Source of the DNA: Alphaproteobacteria bacterium UBA6178
GTDB lineage: Bacteria; Pseudomonadota; Alphaproteobacteria; Rickettsiales; UBA3002
NCBI GenBank assembly: GCA_002422205.1
Contig: DITS01000040.1
Location: 188-44,688 of the forward strand
Direction: 5' to 3'
DNA: 44,501 bases
Shown piece after piece: positions 14,760 through 23,553 of the stretch (within the stretch, counting starts at the first letter, position 1; the number at the start of each line of letters is the position of its first letter). Below the pieces are notes generated by a model. The model saw nothing but the letters and a program-made list of their open reading frames with translations, was not told where the DNA came from and did no database searches. The position numbers were made by a program, and so were the translations under genes.

Positions 14760-15694
14760 TATTCTCCTAAGGCGTGCATGAGTTCATCCCATTCGCGCTT
14801 GGTCATGCCGCTGCTTTCTTGGGTTACCTTCTCCCCGGCGATCATGCGCTTGATCACGCCCATCGCCGAGCCAGAAAAATGACCGCCGCGCACACGGTAT
14901 TCCATAAAGGCATCATAGGCAAGCGGGCACCATTTTTTGACCACATCGAGCATCACATCGGCATAGGCGCGGATTTCATATTGCGCATGCGCGTCGGCGC
15001 GCAGCATCAGAAAATGGAACAGATTATGCAGATCAATTTTCCAATACCATTGCGTATAATAATTGAGCGTCAGATTCATGCGTGCCAGCTCGCGCGCGAT
15101 GCCGGTTTTTGCGTCATCCAGTACGGTGCCTTCGCGGTCGCAATTCATCAGCTCTTCATAATGGCCATAGACGCGCTCGGAATCGGTTTTCAGAATTTCC
15201 AGCACGCGCGCGGCTTCAAATTCGCTTAAAGTATCAGCGCTGCGGCCCTGATGATTTTGTTTCGATTGGGGCGCCAGCTGCTCAAGCGCGGGGACATAAA
15301 ATTCTTTGTCCATGATCGAATAACGCGCCGAATATTCATTCACATTGGCGGTGCGGTGGCGAATCCATTGCCGCGCAATAAAGATGGGCAGCTTGACATG
15401 GAATTTAATTTCGCACATTTCAAACGGCGTGGTGTGCCAGTGACGCATGAGGTAATTGATCAGCCCCTTATCCTGATTCACCTGCTTGGTGCCTTTGCCA
15501 TAGGACACGCGCGCGGCCTGCACGATGGCGGCATCATCGCCCATATAATCGACGACACGGACGAAGCCATGATCAAGCACGGGAAGCGGCTGATATAAAA
15601 TCGCCTCCAGCTCGGGCGCGACCACGCGATAGGTTTGGGATAGCTGCTCGCGCGCGGCAGCCACTTCGGACGTTTGTTCAGATGTAAGAGCCAT
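14759..15694 (-). CDS. thyX: Flavin-dependent thymidylate synthase
   Basis: Makes dTMP from dUMP with methylenetetrahydrofolate and reduced FAD, replacing ThyA. 311 residues from the ATG at 15694 (MALTSEQTSEVAAAREQLSQ). The ThyX signature RHRTANVNEYSARYS (residues about 112-126) is intact, as are the FAD/dUMP-binding TPFEMCEIKFHVKLPIFIARQW and the late LRADAHAQYEIR. A longer reading from a TTG at 15721 would run through a terminator-like hairpin and is rejected. There is almost no leader between that hairpin and the ATG and no good Shine-Dalgarno sequence, so translation may be leaderless. Confidence 0.97.
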   Translation of the reverse strand: MALTSEQTSEVAAAREQLSQTYRVVAPELEAILYQPLPVLDHGFVRVVDYMGDDAAIVQAARVSYGKGTKQVNQDKGLINYLMRHWHTTPFEMCEIKFHVKLPIFIARQWIRHRTANVNEYSARYSIMDKEFYVPALEQLAPQSKQNHQGRSADTLSEFEAARVLEILKTDSERVYGHYEELMNCDREGTVLDDAKTGIARELARMNLTLNYYTQWYWKIDLHNLFHFLMLRADAHAQYEIRAYADVMLDVVKKWCPLAYDAFMEYRVRGGHFSGSAMGVIKRMIAGEKVTQESSGMTKREWDELMHALGE

Positions 15695-15698
15695 ACCC

Positions 15699-15733
15699 AA
15701 AACTAGAACGGCTCGCCCCAAGGAGCAAGCCGT
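15699..15733 (-). terminator. Rho-independent terminator of the 907-aa gene, next to the thyX start
   Basis: On the minus strand ACGGCTTGCTCC pairs with GGGGCGAGCCGT (12 bp including two G-U pairs, TT at the tip), followed by TCTAGTTTT. It lies 27 bp after the stop of the 907-residue gene and ends about 5 nt before the thyX ATG. Confidence 0.8.
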
Positions 15734-15759
15734 GAATGCAGGTTATCTACAGGTTATTT

Positions 15760-18483
15760 TTAAGTGATGGTCGAGCCGGTATGAACAGGAGAGGCTTTCG
15801 CTACATCTGCTGTCAGCTGTGTCGGGGCGACAGACTTGCCTGACACGGCTTCGGCGACTTCGAGCGGGGCGGTGACACGATCGACCTGCGCGAAGGCAAG
15901 AGATGGCTTTTCGAAGGATTGAAGTGCTTTCAGTACCTCGTCATTAGTAAGAGAGCCCAGATCAACAGCACCACCATCACGCCTTTTCACAGAGAGGACT
16001 TTTTCCGAATTAATGATGAACTTACCCAATGCTTCGGCAAATGCTTTATGTTCTGTGGAAAAGATAATTTCGCCGTTCGCGCTTTGCGTAAGGGCGGTTT
16101 GTGCCATCGCACGTAATTTTGTCGCTTCTTCCAGCAATGCAGACAGTTCTGGCCGAGCGTTAGCAATTGATGGCGGTAGAGCATAAATCAGCAATACGGC
16201 CTGCTCAACATGTTTACGGCCATTGAAAATGGGCGCCATTACTTCGTAGGAAGTGCGTATGTCTGTTAGCGCAGCATCAAGCGCTGATTGATATGCAGCC
16301 TTGCCATCACCCTGAATATGCGTAAAGAAGTCTCCCAACGTTGTATTATTGAAAATGCTGACTGTTGCGTCGGGGGTTTTTCGTGCAAGATTTGAAAACT
16401 GCTCAATAAATTCTTCATATTTACCCTGTGATTTGAGCCAGTCCTGCATGTAAACATTATGATTTAGCGCATTGGCAAGTTGTGCGTAGGTTAAAGGCAT
16501 ATCCTTGTCGCTGACAAAATATGCGGCACTCAATTGCTCCAGTTTGGTGGCGGTATTCCTAACGGCCTGATTCAACATGGAGAGATGTTCGGTTACTGAG
16601 CTACCTAAACGGTCTACACGATCCCACTCGTCTTTATTGGCAAGCGCAATATAACGCGAATCCATGCCGCCAAATTTTAACTTGGTACCCAGATCATAAA
16701 GCATATTCGCATTTTGTGCGCTGGCTAAGTAATTCTGGGAGATATCACTGACCATGAATTGTATATCGCCATTAAACTCGTTCAGCGAAATGCCTCGGGC
16801 GAGCGCATGATCCATCAAGCGCCAGTAAATCGGGCCGCGCTGAACCAGATCATTGTATAGCTCCTTCGCGGTAGCATGCTTGCGTTCATTGGCGCTGCCT
16901 TGAGGTACCCACAGCTGGGTTACCACTTTAATACCAGTGCCAAATAAGCCTGAAGACAACATGCTTTCGGCAGCATCATGGATATTCTTCGTGGTATAAT
17001 TTCGCAACAGAGCCTGAATATGTGGATGTTCTTCTGGGATTTTACCCTGATGAAAGCCGATGACCATTTCATTGGTCAACGCCTGATCATATCCGGGCCA
17101 TTTGCCATTGTTGACATAGGCAGGGCGGTGCAGAGGTTGCAGATATTTTAGTGCATTTTCACCACTCTCGCGCAGAGAATCCATACCTTCTTTAACCATT
17201 TTGGGGATTGAAGAAGGTAGATATTTTCCATGTCCCGCGCTCTCAAGTGCTACCAGCATGGTCTCATCAATACCCTGCGCAATGAATCCGCCAAATCCTA
17301 CTGCTGCATGCACACTCAGACCGGTAAGAATTGAAGCCAGATCTTCATCAGATAACTCACCACGTTCGTTCGCGGCGAGTGCATGATTGGCATACCATGT
17401 GCTTTCTGCAGCGCTTACCACCCCGCCTGCGAGTGGAATAAAGCCAAGTACTGCGCCGATTTTGCCTATAGAGCGCGAGAATTTAGCCGTGCGAGTCAAC
17501 TCCGCAGTCCTTGCAAGTTGAGTCGTTCGGCGTTCGAAGGCGTCGGTATCGATGGTGGCAAGTTTATGCTTTAAATCTGTTTTGCTCTCAGCAGTGAAAC
17601 GGGCGGTAATGCGACGCGTGGTATCGCCGACGCTACTGATGCCGCCTTTGATATCACGTGCGATATCGAGTGTACCTCCGATAACGGCATTTGAGCCGAC
17701 TTCCCATGCCTTTTTGGTGACTGCCCAAGCCGGACCACTGGCCTTGTACGCCAGATAAGAAGGGGCGGCAACATAGGCCACGCTCCAAGGATCGTCTTTA
17801 AATGCTTTATAAGCATCTGCTAGCATACTCGTATTCTGAGAAGCTGGCTGCTTGGCCTGATAGCGAATAACGGCTTGCATCTGTTCAGATTCGGGATTCA
17901 GATAAACAGGGAGCTTATCTGCTTTGAACTCATTGTCGGGACCAATACCAGACACCATTTCGGCTATATGATTATACCCTTCGCCCAATTGCCCTTTGAT
18001 GGAATCATAAACAGCAATGGCCTGACGGCGCACAGGGGCTATCGCCATTGCGTCCTGAAAGGCGTCGAGAGAGAAAGGGGGCCAGGAAAATGAAAAGGAT
18101 TTGGATAGCGCATAACCCAAATCGGATAAGAATCCGAGTGCATTGTCTTGCTCAGATATCGCTTTATAAGACGCTACACGAGCCGCTTCCTGTGCCTTTT
18201 CAAGGCTGATCGACTCAAAAGGATTGCGCAGCCGCTCAAATCCTTCTGCCAGATTTGTAATGGTATCACTGACACCATGGCCGCCGTGCGAGACTGCATT
18301 CAAAAGGCCGATATCGACAACATTCAAGACGTCAGGCACAGATTTAGAAAGGTTATTCGCGTTTCTTTTCAATGCCTCAAGCGAGGAGATGCGTGTAGGG
18401 GCATCCATCAGAGCCCAGCTACGCAAGCCCGCTATGTTGTTGTAAATCGAGTTCTGAATCTGTTCTCGTGTTGTCGTAACCAT
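15760..18483 (-). CDS. Large protein of unknown function, 907 aa
   Basis: I do not recognise this protein. It begins MVTTTREQIQNSIYNNIAGL without a signal peptide. Most of it looks soluble and helical. One markedly hydrophobic, Gly/Ala-rich stretch lies at about residues 348-420 (FSRSIGKIGAVLGFIPLAGG... VHAAVGFGGFIAQGIDETM), interrupted by a charged loop, like the insertion hairpins of pore-forming or effector proteins. The N-terminal 200 residues are amphipathic with SWPPFSLDAF. Base composition looks more A/T-rich than the neighbouring housekeeping genes, suggesting later acquisition. It is transcribed alone, with a good terminator behind it and GGAG 13 nt before the ATG. A secreted effector or toxin is possible but unproven. 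Confidence 0.8.
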   Translation of the reverse strand: MVTTTREQIQNSIYNNIAGLRSWALMDAPTRISSLEALKRNANNLSKSVPDVLNVVDIGLLNAVSHGGHGVSDTITNLAEGFERLRNPFESISLEKAQEAARVASYKAISEQDNALGFLSDLGYALSKSFSFSWPPFSLDAFQDAMAIAPVRRQAIAVYDSIKGQLGEGYNHIAEMVSGIGPDNEFKADKLPVYLNPESEQMQAVIRYQAKQPASQNTSMLADAYKAFKDDPWSVAYVAAPSYLAYKASGPAWAVTKKAWEVGSNAVIGGTLDIARDIKGGISSVGDTTRRITARFTAESKTDLKHKLATIDTDAFERRTTQLARTAELTRTAKFSRSIGKIGAVLGFIPLAGGVVSAAESTWYANHALAANERGELSDEDLASILTGLSVHAAVGFGGFIAQGIDETMLVALESAGHGKYLPSSIPKMVKEGMDSLRESGENALKYLQPLHRPAYVNNGKWPGYDQALTNEMVIGFHQGKIPEEHPHIQALLRNYTTKNIHDAAESMLSSGLFGTGIKVVTQLWVPQGSANERKHATAKELYNDLVQRGPIYWRLMDHALARGISLNEFNGDIQFMVSDISQNYLASAQNANMLYDLGTKLKFGGMDSRYIALANKDEWDRVDRLGSSVTEHLSMLNQAVRNTATKLEQLSAAYFVSDKDMPLTYAQLANALNHNVYMQDWLKSQGKYEEFIEQFSNLARKTPDATVSIFNNTTLGDFFTHIQGDGKAAYQSALDAALTDIRTSYEVMAPIFNGRKHVEQAVLLIYALPPSIANARPELSALLEEATKLRAMAQTALTQSANGEIIFSTEHKAFAEALGKFIINSEKVLSVKRRDGGAVDLGSLTNDEVLKALQSFEKPSLAFAQVDRVTAPLEVAEAVSGKSVAPTQLTADVAKASPVHTGSTIT

Positions 18484-18518
18484 CTCGTTAAACTTTCTCC
18501 TTCACTATGCCAGATTAC

Positions 18519-18562
18519 CATCACCCTGTTACGGTTTTATGACAATGATCGTCATTTTTATG
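18519..18562. promoter_or_regulatory. Inverted repeat in the divergent regulatory region
   Basis: Between the 907-aa gene and the GH36-like gene, ATGAC and GTCAT (within TTATGACAATGATCGTCATT) form a symmetric dyad with a 7-bp centre, flanked on both sides by A/T-rich DNA. It could be an operator. No convincing -35/-10 pair could be fixed. Confidence 0.3.
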
Positions 18563-18658
18563 AAAAACATTGCGGCATCGGGCGGGCGAAGGCTGTATGG
18601 TGGCAGTGCGCATGAGCATAGTGCGCAAGGGTGAATGAAGCGTTAAAGGCGGTGAGGG

Positions 18659-20575
18659 ATGATGTCGCGGCGGGATTTTTGTGTGTGGATGGGCTCAATA
18701 CTGGGGTTTTCGGCCCTCGCGCGGGGGGCGTGGGCCACGCCGGAGGCGGCGTTGCAGGCGTTTGAGCTGTCGAATGACCAAATGAAGGCCAGTTGGCGCA
18801 TGGGCGCGAATGCGCAGCTGATGGTGACAGGTGCAGGCGGCCATAGGCTGCATGCGGGCGAACCTTTTACGCTGTTACTGAAGGGTGGCAGCCAGCTTCG
18901 CGCGCATGATATGACGGTGATCGCGGCGCGAGCGGAGGCGCATCAGGCGACCATCCGCTTCAAAAGCACGGATGGGCGGTTGCAGCTGGACTGGCAGGTG
19001 ATGCTGGCAGCCGAGGCGCATTATCTGCGCATGGCGATAACGCTGAGGGCATTAAAAGACGACATATCCATTGAGCAAATACGGCTGTTGGGGCCAGTAG
19101 CGGCCAAGCCGTCGGGCACAGTGCGCGGCTGTCCGGTGATCACCGACACCGCTTTTTATGGCTTCGAGCATCCGCTGGCGGAAATCGCGTGGGAAGGGGA
19201 GCGCGCAAGCTTGCTGTTGCCGCGCGGGCTGCCGCTACGCAAAGGCAAAAGCGTGCGCTATGGCGCGGTGATTGGGGTGGCACCAAGCGGCCAGCTGCGC
19301 CGCGCGTTTAATGCCTATATCGAGCAAACCCGCCCGCGTAAAACCCGCCCCTTTTTGCATTATAACAGCTGGTATGATCTCGGCTTTTCCGATATCCGCT
19401 TTGACGAGGCGGGGGCGCTCGGCGTCATCGGCGCGCTGCAGGATAAGCTGACTGAGCAGCGTGGCGTGAAGCTGCAATCCTTTTTGATGGATGATGGCTG
19501 GGATGACCCCAAAAGCCTGTGGGATTTTCATGACGGCTTCCCCAATGGCTTTAAGGCAGTGGCCGAAAAAGCGCGCGCAGCCGGTGCGGCGCTGGGGGTG
19601 TGGATGTCGCCATGGGGTGGCTATGGCAATGAAAAAGCTGAGCGCCTGCGTTATGGAGCGCGCCAAGGGTTTGAAACCAACAAAGACGGCTTTGCCTTAT
19701 CGGGTAAAAAATATTATGCGCGCTTCCGCGATGCCTGCCTGCGCATGATACGCGAATTCGGCGTGAATCAATTTAAGCTCGACGGCATGGGTGATGTGAA
19801 TAGCAGCGCCGCAGGCAGCGCCTTTGACAGCGATTTTGATGCGGCAATCGGGCTGATTACTGAACTGCGCCATGAAAAAGCCGATTTATATGTGAACTTG
19901 ACATACGGCACCTTTGCCTCACCTTTCTGGCTCCATTATGCCGATTCGATCTGGCGTGGCGGCAAAGACCATGACCATGCAGGCCAGGGCACCAAGCGCC
20001 AGCAATGGATCACCTATCGCGACGCCGACACTTACGAGAATGTGGTAAAAAAATGCAGCCTGTTTCCACTGCATTCGCTGATGCTGCATGGGATTATTTT
20101 TGCGCAGCATACGCCGCATTTGAAAAGTGACCCCTTCGGTGATTTCACCGCCGAAGTGCGCAGCTTTTTTGCCAGCGGCACGCAATTGCAGGAGCTGTAT
20201 ATTACGCCCGCCTTGCTGCAGGATACGCATTGGGATGCGCTGGCGCAAGGTGCGAGCTTTGCACGCGAACATACCGACCTATTGCATGATACCCATTGGG
20301 TGGGCGGCAATCCGCTGAGCGGTGAAGTCTATGGCTGGGCGGCGTGGAATACGATGGGCGCGTTGCTAACGTTGCGCAACCCCACCGATAAGGAGCAATC
20401 TTTCATCGCCGATTTGCAGCAGCTATGGGAATTGCCAGATGGCGCCACCACCGACTACACCGCGCATGACGCGTGGGATGAAACCGCGCCCGCGCAAAAC
20501 TGGAACACGCAACAGCCGGTTACGGTAACGCTGGCGCCATTTGCGGTGCAGAGTTTTGTGGCGCGGCCACAGTAA
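18659..20575 (+). CDS. Tat-exported alpha-galactosidase-like glycoside hydrolase (GH36/melibiase clan)
   Basis: 638 residues with a twin-arginine signal MMSRRDFCVWMGSILGFSAL ending ARGAWA, so folded export to the periplasm is likely. The middle is a TIM barrel of the melibiase type: HYNSWYDLGF (about 233-242), SFLMDDGWDDPKSLW, ALGVWMSPWGGYG, then FKLDGMGDVN, whose Asp is in the place of the GH36 nucleophile, and LYVNLTYGTFASPFWLHYADSIWRGG. The N-terminal beta-sandwich and C-terminal beta domain fit the family. The exact sugar substrate is not clear from sequence. The 3' end overlaps the convergent membrane-protein gene by 56 bp. The neighbouring GT-C proteins suggest envelope glycan metabolism. 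Confidence 0.8.
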   Translation: MMSRRDFCVWMGSILGFSALARGAWATPEAALQAFELSNDQMKASWRMGANAQLMVTGAGGHRLHAGEPFTLLLKGGSQLRAHDMTVIAARAEAHQATIRFKSTDGRLQLDWQVMLAAEAHYLRMAITLRALKDDISIEQIRLLGPVAAKPSGTVRGCPVITDTAFYGFEHPLAEIAWEGERASLLLPRGLPLRKGKSVRYGAVIGVAPSGQLRRAFNAYIEQTRPRKTRPFLHYNSWYDLGFSDIRFDEAGALGVIGALQDKLTEQRGVKLQSFLMDDGWDDPKSLWDFHDGFPNGFKAVAEKARAAGAALGVWMSPWGGYGNEKAERLRYGARQGFETNKDGFALSGKKYYARFRDACLRMIREFGVNQFKLDGMGDVNSSAAGSAFDSDFDAAIGLITELRHEKADLYVNLTYGTFASPFWLHYADSIWRGGKDHDHAGQGTKRQQWITYRDADTYENVVKKCSLFPLHSLMLHGIIFAQHTPHLKSDPFGDFTAEVRSFFASGTQLQELYITPALLQDTHWDALAQGASFAREHTDLLHDTHWVGGNPLSGEVYGWAAWNTMGALLTLRNPTDKEQSFIADLQQLWELPDGATTDYTAHDAWDETAPAQNWNTQQPVTVTLAPFAVQSFVARPQ

Positions 20576-22088
20576 CGCGGCGATAAATGCGCTGATCACC
20601 GGCTTTGCCCACGGATTGATAGTGCTGCCACGCTTTCGCAAAACGCGCATCCTGCGCATAGTAGCGAATAAAATCGAAGGCGAAGGTACCATGCACCACA
20701 TGCAGATAATCATTCCGCTCGGTCACTAAAACGATGTCGGGTTTTTTTTGCACCACATCATTCACCACACGCTCAAAAAACTGACGCTCATAGGGCTGCA
20801 TCTGTGCGGGGGTGTGATAGTCCGGCTCCTGATCGGGTGCGGTGAGACCATCATAATAAAACCCTGCCAGAAACCATAAATGCGCATAGGTGCCGACTTG
20901 CTGCAGACCTGCATGGATACTGTAAGGATAGCCCGAGGGCAGATCAAAACTCAGCGGTAGCAGGGTGGTGGCATCGGGCTGTTGCATCAGCGCTACCAGC
21001 GCAGGCGCATCGGGTGGCCAGTCTTTGCGCAGCATATCCACCATTGCATTGCCGCTGAACCATAGCTGGATGGCAAGCGGCAATAGCGCAAAACAAAACA
21101 CCAGCTTTTGCCGGAATAAATGGCGGTGACGCCAGAATAACGACAGGATATAGCTATTAAGAATAAAGGCGCAACCCAGATATAAAAACCAGTGATTCAG
21201 CCAGCTGCGCTGCTGCATCCACACCGTGATGACCGCACCAACACAGACCATAAACAGCAAATGCAGGGCGCGGCAATGCAAGCGACGACTATCGAGGGTC
21301 AAGGCTGGCAATGCCAGCGCATAGGGCAATAAAAAAATGCCGCACAACACGGCGATATTCGTCCATAGCTCGGCTTGCGAGGTGTGGAAGGTAACGTATA
21401 AATCGAGCAATACGCGCACCGTGCTGTCGAGATAGGTGGTGTCGATGAACAGCAACCATGCGCCATAACCACCTACCAGCGCCGCAATCAGCAGATAATG
21501 CCCTGCAAACAGCGACCAGAAGGAACGATGCTGCCATGCGCGCATCAGCGCCACCAGCAACAAGATGACCACAAAATAGGGCTTCAGCGCGAAGCCGATA
21601 GCGGCGATGAAAGCGGCAAGAATAGAGGGGCGGTTGGGCGGCAATAGCGAAAAGAGATAAGGCAAAGCCAGTATCAAAAACAAATGCTCGCGCTCGCCGT
21701 AATTATGCGCGGCAAGCACGGTAATGAAAAAACCGTAGCTGTAATTGAGCACAGGGTAGGCAGGGTTGGCGCGCCATGCCAGCCACAACCCCGCAGCACT
21801 AAGCAGAGACACGCAGACAATCAGGGCGTGATGCAGTGAGATGCCGACGCTATGCGATAACAAAGCCGGAGCCATATTCAGCCATACGATCAGTGGCGGG
21901 TTGGTTTCCGACACATCGAGATAGAGCCGCTCGCCTGCCAACACACGCTGTGCCAGCTCGAGCAACCATGCGCAATCGGGATTGAGATAGCTGAATGCCT
22001 GAATCAGCGCGCAAAAAGCCAGCATCAGCGTGCCGCACAGCGCATAGCTACTTGGGCGGTGCCAGCGGAGGCTGAGTGGTTCGGACAT
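20520..22088 (-). CDS. Polytopic membrane protein, GT-C glycosyltransferase-like
   Basis: 522 residues with about 11-12 hydrophobic segments. Near the N-terminus it has NPDCAWLLELAQRVLAGERL followed by YLDVSETNPPLIVWLNMAP: an acidic residue in the first periplasmic loop and an E-x-NPP motif, like GT-C enzymes that use polyprenyl-phosphate sugars (ArnT/PMT/GT87 group). The C-terminal 130 residues are soluble (PDIVLVTERNDYLHVVHG). It is a paralog of the following gene upstream (22048-23553), overlapping it by 41 bp. Specificity is unknown. Confidence 0.75.
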   Translation of the reverse strand: MSEPLSLRWHRPSSYALCGTLMLAFCALIQAFSYLNPDCAWLLELAQRVLAGERLYLDVSETNPPLIVWLNMAPALLSHSVGISLHHALIVCVSLLSAAGLWLAWRANPAYPVLNYSYGFFITVLAAHNYGEREHLFLILALPYLFSLLPPNRPSILAAFIAAIGFALKPYFVVILLLVALMRAWQHRSFWSLFAGHYLLIAALVGGYGAWLLFIDTTYLDSTVRVLLDLYVTFHTSQAELWTNIAVLCGIFLLPYALALPALTLDSRRLHCRALHLLFMVCVGAVITVWMQQRSWLNHWFLYLGCAFILNSYILSLFWRHRHLFRQKLVFCFALLPLAIQLWFSGNAMVDMLRKDWPPDAPALVALMQQPDATTLLPLSFDLPSGYPYSIHAGLQQVGTYAHLWFLAGFYYDGLTAPDQEPDYHTPAQMQPYERQFFERVVNDVVQKKPDIVLVTERNDYLHVVHGTFAFDFIRYYAQDARFAKAWQHYQSVGKAGDQRIYRRVTVAAPQNSAPQMAPALP

Positions 22089-23553
22089 AAACGGACTGCC
22101 AGTGCGGTTGATCGATTGAGTGCGTATTCACACGCTGCACCAGTGTATAGTCTTTCATCAGCGCGTCAAATACTTCGCTCTGGCGCAGGTAGCCTATGAA
22201 GTCAAACCGTAAGCTGTGATCGGTTTGATACCAGTAATAGTCCCGGTCCGTTGCAGCGATCAGCGCAGGGGGATGCTGGGTGACGCTGCGGATGATATGC
22301 GCAAATAATTTCTTCTCCGCGTGACCCATTTGTGCGGGGGAGTTGAATTGTACCATGCCCGACGCATCAAGCGGGGCATCGTGATAGAGGCGCACCAGTG
22401 GCCATAGCTGCGCGTATGGATAGGGCAAGGTGGCACCCGCTTGCATGATATGACGGGGAAACAGCATATCGAAGCTGAGCGGCAACACGGCTTGGCCATG
22501 CGCATGCTCGTGCATTAGTGCGGCGAGAGTGGAATGCGGCTTGTCCCAGCGTCCATCGGCAAGGCGAACAATGCCCAGCAGGGGTTGCAGCACTAACAGC
22601 AGGGCAAAAAGGAGGGTACAGATTCGCAACATGCGCGCGGGGGCATGCATATAAACCCAAGCGGCTGAAAGCATTAGCATCGCTTGCAACGGATAGAAAT
22701 GATACGGAAAACCTTTCATTTGCAGCACAGCAATGAAGGTGGCGGCAAGGCACCATGCGGCAAGTAGCACAAGCGGGGCGAGGGGCAGCGTGCGACGAAG
22801 CGCATAGAAACCTATCAGCGCCAGCGGCACCAAACCGGCTTGCGCTATCCAATCCTCGATCGGATTATTATAAAACCCATAGCCTGCGGCGAGCTTGGAG
22901 GTGGCCAGCTGCCAGTAATGCCGCTCGATACAATACAGATAGACGAGATAGCATAATTGCACTGCCGCGATGACCCATAAATAAGGCTGCCGCAAGGGGC
23001 GCCAACGGCGTGTGTTTAGCATGTGAGCAAGGGCGGTGCACAGCCATAACAACATAAAATACGGTTTGATGGCGGTACCGATCGCAGCGGCGAGACTATG
23101 TGTCATAGTGGGAATGCGTTGATGCAACAAGGCAGTGAGCAACGGCCAACTCAGCATGATAAACACATGCTCGCGCTGGCCAAAATCCCGCGCGGGTATG
23201 ACCAGCAAAATAACAATGCTGATAAGCCACCATGCGCGCGGATTGGGCGTCAGGTGCGCGGCACTAGTGGTCACCAGTGCAAACAACGCATGCAGCACAA
23301 TAATAAAAACTGGATAAAGCGGTGCGCTCAGCCATTCTGCCAGCGCGACGGGCACGGCGTATAAATAGATAATGAGCGGCGGATTGGTCTCGATAAAATC
23401 GACATAAGGTGTGGCACCATGCAGCATATTTTGCGCACAAAACAGCAGCCAGCTATTGTCGGTATTGGGTAGGCAAACACTATGCAGCCATGCGCTTAAG
23501 GCGATCAATGCGGCACACAGCATCACCTCATGCATGCGCAACGCGGGGCGCAT
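22048..23553 (-). CDS. Polytopic membrane protein, GT-C glycosyltransferase-like (paralog)
   Basis: 501 residues, same architecture as the neighbouring 522-residue protein: PNTDNSWLLFCAQNMLHGATPY then VDFIETNPPLIIYLYAVPVA, followed by about ten membrane spans (for instance AWWLISIVILLVIPA and LAPLVLLAAWCLAATFIAVL) and a soluble tail with PPALIAATDRDYYWYQTDHS. Shared layout (D-x-WLL near 30, ETNPPLI near 60, FGQREH/YGEREH at mid-length) shows an old tandem duplication. Its ATG overlaps the hslU stop by 1 bp, so it may be read from the hslVU transcript. Confidence 0.75.
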   Translation of the reverse strand: MRPALRMHEVMLCAALIALSAWLHSVCLPNTDNSWLLFCAQNMLHGATPYVDFIETNPPLIIYLYAVPVALAEWLSAPLYPVFIIVLHALFALVTTSAAHLTPNPRAWWLISIVILLVIPARDFGQREHVFIMLSWPLLTALLHQRIPTMTHSLAAAIGTAIKPYFMLLWLCTALAHMLNTRRWRPLRQPYLWVIAAVQLCYLVYLYCIERHYWQLATSKLAAGYGFYNNPIEDWIAQAGLVPLALIGFYALRRTLPLAPLVLLAAWCLAATFIAVLQMKGFPYHFYPLQAMLMLSAAWVYMHAPARMLRICTLLFALLLVLQPLLGIVRLADGRWDKPHSTLAALMHEHAHGQAVLPLSFDMLFPRHIMQAGATLPYPYAQLWPLVRLYHDAPLDASGMVQFNSPAQMGHAEKKLFAHIIRSVTQHPPALIAATDRDYYWYQTDHSLRFDFIGYLRQSEVFDALMKDYTLVQRVNTHSIDQPHWQSVYVRTTQPPLAPPK

